DNA from: Thermogutta sp039793925
GTDB taxonomy: Bacteria > Planctomycetota > Planctomycetia > Pirellulales > Thermoguttaceae
NCBI RefSeq assembly: GCF_039793925.1
Contig: NZ_JBAMME010000240.1
Coordinates: 42,980-106,979, forward strand
Direction: 5' to 3'
Length of the DNA: 64,000 nucleotides
Made by a program: the position numbers and the translations under genes. The notes under the pieces are model-generated. The model saw only the letters and a program-made list of their open reading frames with translations. It had not been told where the DNA came from and did no database searches. Of the stretch, positions 54,214 to 63,800 are shown in pieces. Positions within the stretch are counted from its first letter, which is position 1. Each line of letters starts with the position of its first letter.

Positions 54214-55020
54214 TTAACCACACTCTTCGGGGACCACGGCAAACAAGAGTTCCTCCGTTTTGCGGCACCGGGCGATAAGCTGAGCCGCCTGTAAAAGGTG
54301 TGTGTGGGCACTCTGTTCGGCAATGTCAGGCGGGAAGAATCCGAGGATGTGACCGAAGAGGGCAAGTGTCCAATCTGAGTGGGGCTGATATGGGAAGATC
54401 CGCTTGTTGTACGCCGCTCTGAGCGAAGCTTTCATCAGCTTCCACGTTTGCCGCCGCCTCGCTTCAGTTTTAATGTGTCGATAATCCTCAGCGAATTCGT
54501 CCAACCGGTACGCGTCCACAGCCAGTGACTGGACATCTCCAAATGATCCGAGTATTCCCAACAAAAGGTCGTTCCATCGGTCTGTGCGCTCGCACAGTTG
54601 GAGAAGTCGCTGGGCGTCGGCGCGAGGAAGGTAGTCGGGGCGATTGAGGGCTCCAAGGATGCGGCCGCGCAGCTCCAGGTGGGAAAGGTAAACATTGTGT
54701 ACGAGCGAAGCCGGGTAATCGTTGCCCGTCTTCTGCTCGTAGAGGTGGAGAACAGCCGTCCAAATGCGGGTTAATAACTCCTGGGTGATGATTTCTTCCG
54801 CCAGGCCGCCCCGCTGGTAACGGAATGGGTAGTCCAAATCGTTTCGCGGCGGAGTCTCGAGGGCCTTCAACTGGCGTGTCCAGTTGTCGATTTGCGCTCG
54901 GGCAGCCAGCCAGAAACTGTCGACCGCCGTCTTGGGGACCTCGAAGTTCTGCCTCTCCCATAATTGGGGACCGTAATCCATCAAAAAGATGACCAGGTCA
55001 ATGATGTCCTGATTATGCAT
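54214..55020 (-). CDS. Hypothetical helical protein
   Basis: The 268-residue protein has a GGGTGG site before its ATG and no signal peptide or membrane helix. It is mostly helical and rich in Leu, Arg and aromatic residues (QNFEVPKTAVDSFWLAARA, DRWNDLLLGILGSFGD, RRRQTWKLMKASLRAAY). I recognise no family or catalytic motif. Its start lies 3 bases after the stop of a small, doubtful frame (55024-55332). It converges with the CLC gene. Codon use is like that of its neighbours. The function is unknown. Confidence 0.7.
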   Translation of the reverse strand: MHNQDIIDLVIFLMDYGPQLWERQNFEVPKTAVDSFWLAARAQIDNWTRQLKALETPPRNDLDYPFRYQRGGLAEEIITQELLTRIWTAVLHLYEQKTGNDYPASLVHNVYLSHLELRGRILGALNRPDYLPRADAQRLLQLCERTDRWNDLLLGILGSFGDVQSLAVDAYRLDEFAEDYRHIKTEARRRQTWKLMKASLRAAYNKRIFPYQPHSDWTLALFGHILGFFPPDIAEQSAHTHLLQAAQLIARCRKTEELLFAVVPEECG

Positions 55021-55023
55021 CGG

Positions 55024-55332
55024 CTACCACCCGTGATGCGATATCAACACACTGACTACTGATTTATGCCGGTGGCGAATTTCTGAGAAAAGCTCCCGCA
55101 ACCGGTGTGCCAGACACCACGACCCATCGATGCTGTGCAAACGAGAATCTTCGTGTGGACAGAGTGTCACGGTCCCTCCCAAATTGCGCATCTTATGGGC
55201 TATGACGAATATTCCCTGAACACGAGCTCCCTTTCGGCCGATGGAATAGAAAGAGAACAGGGCTGCCGGCTCCGATGGTAGGTGCTCAGGGGCTGGTGGA
55301 GGTGGAAGGGCCGGACGGCTCTGTGCTGGCAA
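55024..55332 (-). CDS. Doubtful small protein, possibly a STAS-like remnant
   Basis: The 102-residue frame ends 3 bases before the next gene starts, as in a translationally coupled pair. The central part (GIFVIAHKMRNLGGTVTLC) loosely resembles a STAS domain strand-helix-strand, but the first half of that fold is missing and replaced by a Pro-rich lead. It may be a short real gene, a decayed gene or chance. It overlaps the region where the promoter of the divergent gene at 55390 should lie. Confidence 0.28.
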   Translation of the reverse strand: MPAQSRPALPPPPAPEHLPSEPAALFSFYSIGRKGARVQGIFVIAHKMRNLGGTVTLCPHEDSRLHSIDGSWCLAHRLRELFSEIRHRHKSVVSVLISHHGW

Positions 55333-55389
55333 CGATTGACACAGATCCGTTGGTTGTTACGGTTTCAGCGATAACACAGGGGGAAGAAC

Positions 55390-55713
55390 ATGTTCCGCCG
55401 TATCGTGTTGCTCGGCGCTTTAGGGATTTTGCTGGGGTTCGTTGGCGTTCGAGAGGCCGCGGCCCAGCAGGCATTTGGACGGCAATGGGCGCGAACGTAC
55501 AGCACCCAGGACTGGCAGCGGTTTTACCACTATCCGTACGTGTACTATCCGCAGAATTTCTACGGCCCGGACTATTTTAAGAGCTCAGAGGATCTCTACT
55601 ACCGCTATCCGCCAGAAATGCGGATTCCGGTTTACAACCGAAAGTGGCAGAACTTTTATCCAGAACCCCGCCGCTACCACCAGGGCCATCACTTTATCCT
55701 AGACGTTTTCTGA
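55390..55713 (+). CDS. Small secreted Tyr/Pro-rich protein (annotated in planctomycetes as 'calmodulin-binding')
   Basis: The 107-residue protein has a clear signal peptide (RRIVLLGALGILLGFVG...AAAQQ) and a ribosome binding site GGGGGAAG. The mature part is dense in Tyr, Phe, Pro and Trp (WQRFYHYPYVYYPQNFYG, then YRYPPEMRIPVYNRKW, ending RRYHQGHHFILDVF). I recall nearly the same sequence in many planctomycete genomes under the name calmodulin-binding protein; the name has no experimental support known to me. A structural role in the envelope seems more likely. A terminator follows. Confidence 0.85.
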   Translation: MFRRIVLLGALGILLGFVGVREAAAQQAFGRQWARTYSTQDWQRFYHYPYVYYPQNFYGPDYFKSSEDLYYRYPPEMRIPVYNRKWQNFYPEPRRYHQGHHFILDVF

Positions 55714-55748
55714 GTTTTGCGGTCTTGGCTAAGAGTACGCACCCGTCG

Positions 55749-55774
55749 GCCCCGCGAACACGCGGGGCTGTTTC
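55749..55774 (+). terminator. Intrinsic terminator-like hairpin
   Basis: A perfect 8-bp stem (GCCCCGCG/CGCGGGGC) with an AACA loop is followed by TGTTTCC. The T-run is short, but the stem is very stable. Confidence 0.65.
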
Positions 55775-55910
55775 CTTACACTGTTCAGGCTGGACAGAAC
55801 CAGTCCAACCTAGACAGGGTGGCCGAACCCCTACTAAACGGTGTCATTGCCGCAGCGGCCTAATCGAGCTTTCGGCGGAAAGCCGCTGGTAGGAGAAGTC
55901 CTACCACTCC

Positions 55911-56753
55911 TTAAGGTTCATTGGGTGGGCGGAGGACTTTCTCGATTACCTCGGCGTAGGCTAGGACGGTCAAATAATTTCTCAGCCCATAACCAGAACA
56001 CCGCAGGGCCTCCGGCGAGAAGTCGCCCATGAATTTTTGTGGATTGCTCGGATGGACCCCATCACCGGAGATGAGGGTCGGCACCTCATAAATCTCGTAG
56101 CCGCGGAATGCCTCGCTGGCCCCATCCCAGTCGTTTGGGCGACGTTTGAGAATTTCCGCGTGATAATCGATGAGCGGAGCTCGCAACTCATTTGCTATTT
56201 CACGAACGATTTGGGCAAATCGCGCCGCTTTCTCCACACGGCCGTGTCGCGGGGGAATTGTCGTCAAAATGACCACGGTACCGTTCTGGAGGCATTGTTG
56301 AGCAACCTCCTTCAGGCTATTCCTGTACTCGTCCTCGGAAAGATCATTCAGGTCATTCGTGCCCCACATGATGATAGCCGTCTCCGGATTGAGTTTCTTA
56401 AGCCACTCATGGATATGTTCTTTGCCCCACCGGACGGTGGTTCCGCCTTCGTTTCCGAATTCGGGACCTCGCCAGTCGCGCCAGCATTCCGGTCGCATGT
56501 ACTCCTTGACGACAGCCAAAGCATGGGCCATCTCCGGGGGGAGGTTGCGGCATTCGTAGGCCAACGGTGCCCAAAACGCAAGGCTGACCGTGATGGAGTC
56601 GCCAAAAAGGGCGAGGGTTCCGGGTTGGCCGGTGAATCGGGCGTGGACCTCCCGCATGGGCTCCACCCAGGCGGGAAGTTGCCCTTGCTCCCGCGGGTGG
56701 GAAATCTCGGTAAGACCACCCGTACACACTGCAAGTAGGAGTGCCCACCACAT
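55911..56753 (-). CDS. Exported SGNH/GDSL hydrolase
   Basis: About 280 residues from the ATG at 56753, chosen because it gives a signal peptide (MWWALLLAVCTGG) with GGGGGA upstream; the frame to 56933 adds residues without protein character. The SGNH blocks are all present: Ser53 in LFGDSITVS, the Gly block in EFGNEGGTTVRW, the Asn block WGTNDLND, and the Asp-His pair SGDGVHPSN near the end. Such enzymes remove acyl or acetyl groups from polysaccharides or lipids. A long helical insert follows the GDS block. The substrate is unknown. Confidence 0.87.
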   Translation of the reverse strand: MWWALLLAVCTGGLTEISHPREQGQLPAWVEPMREVHARFTGQPGTLALFGDSITVSLAFWAPLAYECRNLPPEMAHALAVVKEYMRPECWRDWRGPEFGNEGGTTVRWGKEHIHEWLKKLNPETAIIMWGTNDLNDLSEDEYRNSLKEVAQQCLQNGTVVILTTIPPRHGRVEKAARFAQIVREIANELRAPLIDYHAEILKRRPNDWDGASEAFRGYEIYEVPTLISGDGVHPSNPQKFMGDFSPEALRCSGYGLRNYLTVLAYAEVIEKVLRPPNEP

Positions 56754-57064
56754 TTTTTCAGTCCCCCACGCGTGAAAATGAATCTTAGAGGAACCACCCG
56801 CCTGTATTGTGAGGTCTTTCCGATTGATTGCAAGATAGATGGTTATTGGACTTGTGAGGGTGACATCGGTTGGAACAATTCTGCGGAAGAAAACGCGCGA
56901 GAGTTTGGTGGGCTTCTCATTTCGAGGGAACACGTTTCGAGGTCGAAATCATTGAGAAGGGAAGAAAGAACGGTGTGGGTGAAGTCGGGCATTCGATTGC
57001 TCAATTGAGACGAACATCGTCATAGGGCTTTGGAAAGCTCTCGACCTAGCGCTTTTGGACAGCG
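56754..57064. other. Divergent intergenic region
   Basis: This stretch of 311 bases lies between the SGNH hydrolase and the CPBP protease genes, which point away from each other. A 78-residue plus-strand frame (56772-57008) has no ribosome binding site and is not accepted. Both promoters should lie here. Confidence 0.4.
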
Positions 57065-57793
57065 ATGCGTGCGAGCGAGTTTCACAACTACTGGGAAGAA
57101 TCGCGGGTACCCTTGGCCAGCCTGATGTTCGTTGCGCCGTTACTGGTGTTTTACGAATTGGGAGTGCTCCTGCTCGGTCCGGAGGCTATCCGCAACGGGG
57201 CTGAGGTCTGGCTCCGGCAGATTCTTTTCACGATCGGCCTGGGACAATATTTTTTCCTGCCCGCTTTGACAGTTGGAATTTTGCTAGCGGCCCACTATCT
57301 TTCCCGGCGACCGTGGTATGTGCGGTCGGTAACGTTGTGGGGCATGCTGGTGGAATCCCTTTTTCTCGCAGGCTGTTTAAGAGTCCTGCTCGGACTCCAG
57401 GCTGTTGTTTTCCAGCATTTTGCTCAGCATGGGCTGATGGCGGTGGGGATCAATATCTGGTCCCGTTCTGTGGCTGAGCGAGCGGTCGCCTTTGTAGGCG
57501 CCGGCGTTTATGAAGAATTGGTTTTCCGCCTGATTCTTCTGAATCTGGTGGTGGCGATGGCCCGGATCTTTCACCCGACACCCACAGCCACCATGTTTTC
57601 CGGCGTGGTGGTGAGCAGTTTGCTTTTCGCCGCTGCCCACCACGTGGGGACGTTCGGCGAGCCGTTCGAGTTGTTCACGTTTCTTTTCCGGTTTGTGGCA
57701 GGGATCTTTTTTGCCCTCCTTTTTGTATACCGGGGTTTTGGCATTGTTGCCGGGGCCCATGCAGCGTACGACTTGCTGGTGGGCCTCGTATGA
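57065..57793 (+). CDS. CPBP-family intramembrane metalloprotease (CAAX protease-like)
   Basis: The 242-residue protein has about eight hydrophobic segments. The catalytic motifs of the ABI/CPBP family are complete: EE-x-x-x-R in YEELVFRL (near residue 150), FxxxH in LLFAAAHH, and a late HxxxD/N motif in AGAHAAYD. Relatives cut within membranes, process peptides or protect against bacteriocins. The N-terminus is short and cytoplasmic. No immunity or peptide gene lies next to it. The downstream gene is convergent. Confidence 0.88.
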   Translation: MRASEFHNYWEESRVPLASLMFVAPLLVFYELGVLLLGPEAIRNGAEVWLRQILFTIGLGQYFFLPALTVGILLAAHYLSRRPWYVRSVTLWGMLVESLFLAGCLRVLLGLQAVVFQHFAQHGLMAVGINIWSRSVAERAVAFVGAGVYEELVFRLILLNLVVAMARIFHPTPTATMFSGVVVSSLLFAAAHHVGTFGEPFELFTFLFRFVAGIFFALLFVYRGFGIVAGAHAAYDLLVGLV

Positions 57794-57899
57794 AGGAGCT
57801 GATGCCCATCAGCTTGCAAGGGTGCGCGCACGCCCCGAGAGCCAAGCGAGCTCTTCATCGACCCGGCGATTGCTCATCAGATCATCGTGGTGGAATCGA

Positions 57900-60800
57900 T
57901 TACTTTTGTTCCGGGACGATGGGCACGTCGATGACGCGGAGTTTGATTTCGTCCGAATTTGCTCGGAGCTCGGGTGCGTACATTGCGTAGCCGCGGGTGG
58001 GAAGGGCGGAGAATTTACCCGGGATTTCCGCCCGCATGCGGTAGCTCAGACTGTATCGGCCACGCTCCAACGCCCGGCAGAAGAACACTACGCGGTTATC
58101 CCGGAATTCCACGTAGGTTCCCGGCGCGTCGCGAGTGTAGCCGGAGCGGAGTTCCACCGGTTCGAATCCAGCCGGTTTCATGTCCTCGAACACCAGGTAT
58201 TCGTAGTCGTTTTTCGTTTCGAGGATGAGCTCGATTTCGACAAGCTCACCACTCTTGACCTCGGCGAGATTCTCGAGTGGCTCGCGCTCGTACTTGGCGA
58301 CGCGCTGGTCGATGACCTGGCCCCGCGATCCGGAAACCTGGGCCGTTTTCGTCACCGGTTTGAGACGGTAATAGCGCCGCGTGACTTTGATCTCGAGTCC
58401 GGCAGCGGGGATGAAATCCTCCAGGGTGAAGTAACTGACATAGGCGTTGGCATAGAGCGGCCCCTGGCCTTTGCGGCGGAGTTCTACGGTGTGGTCGCCT
58501 TCCTTCAGATCATCAGCGGTCAAAACGAATGCATTGTCAAAGTCGAAGAGATTTTCCGGTGTGATTTCCACGGCTTTGCGCAGTTCGCCGTCAAACCACA
58601 CCTCGACCGTCATGTTGGGTTTCATTTCTCCGCTTGCCCGGAGGAAATCAGCAAACGCCTCAATCACCAGGGCTGTATCTCGGGTGGAATTCCAGTATGT
58701 GGCGTGCTTGCGATTATTGAGGAGATACTTCACCAGCCGCGGAGCCAGTTCGCCTTTGGGATCGGTTCGTGCCAGCAGTTTGAGGTAGTAGGCCATTGCC
58801 TCGATGTCGTTTCCGTACCAGTACCACCAGCTCCAACGGCTCAGGTTCAGCCAGGCTGTCTGATTTTCGTCATCCTTTTCCACGTACTGGCTGATGTTAC
58901 GGAGTACCATGTCCAACTTTTGACGGTCTCCCTCTTTCTCCAAAGCCAACCCGAACATAGCCAGAGCGTAGACGGAGAGGTCCAGTCGATCACGATACAG
59001 GTAATTCTTCATGTCCGGGTTTGGTGCGCCGGCGTCCACGAGCACCATGTAGACGAAAGCGTCGAGATTATCGGCTTGCCCTTTCCATGGGACGCCTTTC
59101 GCTTTCTGCTCGGCATTGCGGAGCATTTCGAGTTGCTTGCCCTGGTAACGCTTGAGCCATTCGACTCCGCGTTCAATGACGCCGGGAACAATGGCCACAT
59201 CGTTTTGCTGAGCGATCTGAAGACCGTGGACAACAAGGGCCGTCAGATGCGGAGACGCCCATTCACCCCATCCAGAGAACCATCCCCAGCCACCGTCGGA
59301 AAGCTGCATTTCGGTAAGACGCTGGACGCCCTCTTTTACAATTCGGTCGAGCTCAGCCTTGTCAAAGACCGGATTCCTTTCAAACCGTTTCCACTGCTCA
59401 GCCCTTTGCTTGGGATCACCCAGTTCCTGGGCATTCAAATTCACCCGTTTTTGACGGATTTTTTCGAGATCGACTCCCAAGTCGATAAGCACCTTTTGGG
59501 TAATCACCGCTGGCAGAAACCGGTTGAGTGTTTGTTCTGTGCAACCATAGGGGTAGTCGACAAGGTAGGGCAGCGCGTCGATCATGGCACCGGCAAGGGT
59601 GGGGGAGAAGTGAACTTCGAGGCGTGTGGTTTCCGGACGTCGCTGCGCGGGGACAGTGATCTTGAACTGCACGCGATCCTGGTCTGGCCGAATCCATCCC
59701 GAGTAGGCCACCATTTTATCCATGCCATGGACGTAGACAGGGAACCGCATTTCCATGGCATCGGATTCTTCGTCGGTGAGTGCGGCCATTCTAATGACGG
59801 CTTCACCTTCCCGGATCACGCACACTCGCCAGTCCACTCGCACTTCATCATTGGGTGCGATCTTGACTGTGCGAACGAGTTCGTCGAGGGGCTCGAGGGT
59901 GTTTCCTTCAAGCTCCAGCTTCACTTGCGCCGCTTTTTCTGACTTTAAGTAGTTGTGAACGTTGGCGGACAGCACAACTTCGTCAGTTTGAACGAAGAAG
60001 CGTGGGGCCTGAAGACGGATGATGAGGTTTTTACGCGTGACGACATCCGTGGCTGCTTCACCCACCCTGGTGCCGTGGCCCATTGCCCAAACCTTGACGC
60101 GCCAGGTGGTGAGATTTTGCGGCATTTTGAGTGTGACTTCGGCGGTGCCGTCTTCCCTTGTTGTGAGTGCACCAATCCAGAGTGCCGTATCCGCGAACTC
60201 TTTGCGTATGGTGGGTTCCACCATGGGAGTTTCCCCGCCCGCCGGCGCACCGGCAGCGGCCCGATCCGCTTGTTCCAAGGCCATGCCATTGGCAGCCTTT
60301 GCCATGGGGGCCATGGGTGCAGCAAATCTCGCCACTCCTTCTGCCAAGGGGGCTGCCCGACGATGTTGCAATTCGTAGGCTACGCCAGGTCGACCGAACG
60401 CGCCGCCCCGGCCCAACGCTGTTGCAGCGGCCAGCTCTTCAACCACTGTAGCGCCAAAGATACCGAGGTCTTCCATCACGGGTGTGTTTGGCGGCACGAG
60501 ATTGCCTGATCCTTTTGCCAGGCTGTGCATCGTCTGCGGATGATGAGAACGGCGCCATTTCCAGAAGAAGGCCTTAATCTCTGGTATGTTGCTACCACCG
60601 GAAATGTATTCAACCGATTTGTCATAAACAGCAACCACCGTGGAACCGACGAAGGGATTTCCTTCCAGATCGGTCAGTTTGATGCGGACGGTGGCCTGCT
60701 CATCAGGTAAATACTCGGTTTTGGAAGGCGTCAGCTCCACGTTCAGCACGCGCTTTTCCGGCGGGACAATGATTTCCCGTGTTTCGGTAAATAATTTCCC

Positions 60801-63800
60801 ATCATAGACCGTCATCGCTTCCACAAAAAAGTTGGGCATGTCCTTCGGAAGTACCTCTACGGGAACGATCGCGGTTTTTCCATCGAGCCGTACCAGGGAT
60901 GGTTTGAGATACACTCCGTTGGCGGGCCGAATGAACAGAAGCACGGCGGCATTGCGCTGATTAGCGTTGATCTGCAGCTGAACTTTTTCGCCTGGCCGAT
61001 ACTCCGCCTTATCGGGAATAAGTTCCAGGTCGTTAAAACGGAAATCTTCGCTGGCGCGGAGGGACTCCCCGATGATTGTGAACACATAACCGCCTTCAAT
61101 GGTGTGCCCTTCAGAATCGGTGACCTTGTGTGACAGACGGTACTGCCCGGGCTCCGCAGCTTTGATCTGGAGCGTGGCCATCCCCTGCTCGTCGGTGGGA
61201 AGGTCCCACGTGCGCACTTCCGTTTCCACTGGCTTGGCCTCTGGGTAGGTGATCCGATACAGTGTCAGACGGCCGGATCCCTGGACGGGACGCCCATCCG
61301 GTGTACGTGCGGAGGAGTGAACCGCAATTACGTCACCGGTGCGGTAGTACCCGCGGGATAGCCACAAATAAACTTTAAAAGGCCTCCGCGTGACGAGTAT
61401 TTCTCCGGTGCCGACAATCGTCCGGCGGGATTGATCGGTGACTTCCGCAGTGATCGTGTACCGGTGATCCTCGTCCGGATGGAGCAATTTTGCAGGAGCC
61501 GTGTCAATGGTGAATTTCACCGTTCCGTCTTCGCCAATTGCCACTTCCTGCTCGCCGACCAATTCAGGGGGCTCCGGCGCCCATGGGATCCAGAACGGTC
61601 GCGGGCGGACGCAACCCCATTCATGCCATCCGGGGTACCACACATAGTCGTAGGCAAACCACCAATAACCTGGTCCATAGAGCCAGTCGAACGGCCGTGG
61701 TGGATACCACCGCTCCGTGTACCCGGTGCGTTCGATCTTATATTTCACCCGGGCGTGTGTGACTGGCGCGCCAAAGTAGTATTTGGCCTGGATGGTTGCT
61801 TCGACCTTTTCGCCCAAAGCTACCGGTTTTTCAGGAGCCTGGACAGTCACCTCGAATTCCGGCTTTTTGTACTCTTCTACACGGAAAGTTGCCCCGCCCC
61901 CGAATCGCCGATTGATTGGCCGGGCATCCACGACCTCAATCCGATAGACACCTAAAGTAGCGTCTGAGGGGATTTCCCACTCGCCTTCCACGCCAGCGTA
62001 ATCGTCGGTTTTTGCCCGCTTTTCCCAGAGTTTCTGGCCCTTCGGATCAAGCAGCCGCAAAATCACTTCCTGACCCGCAAATACCGAAGTGTCCGGCTGG
62101 TCGTACTGGGCCTGGCGGATCCAGAATTTGTAGTGGACCTTGTGGCCAGGACGATACACAGGACGATCGGTGATTGGATAAACTTTGACCGCGCGATATT
62201 GGGCGTCGTAGTACTGACCGGTCCAAAGGCCGGTAAAGCCGAGATAAGCCAGGCGGCCTTCGGGTGCCCGGGCGATAATCAGCCATTGAAAATCGCCAGG
62301 CAGTTGATCCGCGCTTAAAACAATCTGCCCTTGTGGATCCGTGTATTCGGCAAAATTTTTGATTACCAGGCGAGGACGGTTTGCCCCACCGCCGGGCCAT
62401 TCCTGACGCCACCCAAAAAACTCCACATTAGCTTTGGAAATCGGTTGACCGGTGACGGCGTCGGCGACGTAGAACCATGTCCCTTTGTCGAGCGGTTTTT
62501 GTGCAATGATGGTGTCCGCAATCCAGAGCACCACAAAGCACTCGTTGCCATCCTTCATCTGCGCTTTGAGAAGATAGGCTCCTGCTTTTTGCAAGGGCGT
62601 GGCGACCGTGATACGGCTGTCGAAATGGTTGGGCCTGGGTTTGAGCGGCAGGGTCCAGGTAGCCACGACTGGGCCGAGATACTTCTCCTGCGGTTTCTCG
62701 AGGAGCCGGTAACCCAGGTTTTGGACGTCAAGATCTTCCCATTTCAACTCCGTGGGTAAGCTCTTGAGGTAGTTTTTGACATCGGCCAGGAGTTGGTCGA
62801 TTTTGATTTCGTAGGCAGTGAAAGTCACCTCATGGCCGTTCCGGAAGCGATACTCTACTGTGGCTCCTTTGCCTGCCGGCTGCGTTCCGATCGGTTCGAA
62901 CCGTCCCCAGTTGCCCACAATTTGATTCAGTTGTTCCTGGGCGGCCTTTCGCTCGTCCCCCGTGGTTAGCTCGACTACGCGTTTCCAGTACCCGGCTGCT
63001 TTGGGATACTGCCGGCGATTCTCGAATTCCTGTGCCAAACGTCGCAGAACTTCTACCCGATAGCTGCTGTTTTCCTTGTCAGCGATTTGCTGCCATATCT
63101 TGATGTAGTTGAATTCATCCGGCAGTTTGAAACGCTTGATGCCGATGGCTAGCCGAGCAATTGTTTCGTCCTCACCCAACGTGTGGAGAGCCCATGTTCC
63201 TGTCTCCGTCGAGGTCGTTTCCTCGTTGTCCAATCGGTTGAAAAACCAACCATAATCGGCCAAGGTTTGCACGCCGAATTGTGTCCAGAGGAACTCGGAG
63301 AAAATGAGATCCACCTCATCCGTCAGACGGGGATCCATTTCCTTGGCCTGGACAAGGCACCACCGCCATCGCTCACCATCGTTTTGGGCATCCGCAAAAG
63401 TCTTTGGAATGGAGTAAAAGATCGGGTTGCCCTGCTCATCGACAGGGGCATGGCGGGGCGCACCGCCGCGCTCCCATCCTTCCTCGTAGTCGGGAAGCTC
63501 ATCAAGATTCGTCAGGGCCTGTAGCCTCCAGGACTCGCCCCAATCGCGGCCGAAAAGAATGACATCCGCAAATCGCCGGTAGAACTGTCCAGCATCGGAA
63601 TGGTTGGGCTCCTCCGCAACCAGCGGCATCGCTTGGCGCATGAGCTGGAGTGCCCGAACTCTGTCCCGCTCCCAACAGTTGACGACCTTTCCCCGTTGCC
63701 AATCTCCAGAGCGCGTAAAAACGTTGTCGATGATCACTCCGATGTGCGGCAATTCCATGTAAAGTTCCGCCGCCCGCTGAAGCAGACGCCAGTTGCGGCC

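Noticed and set aside
57693..59942. A 749-residue open frame on the plus strand
   Set aside because: It is antisense to the alpha-2-macroglobulin gene, whose own frame shows clear family motifs. The antisense product has no ribosome binding site or recognisable domains, and runs into the CPBP gene in another frame.
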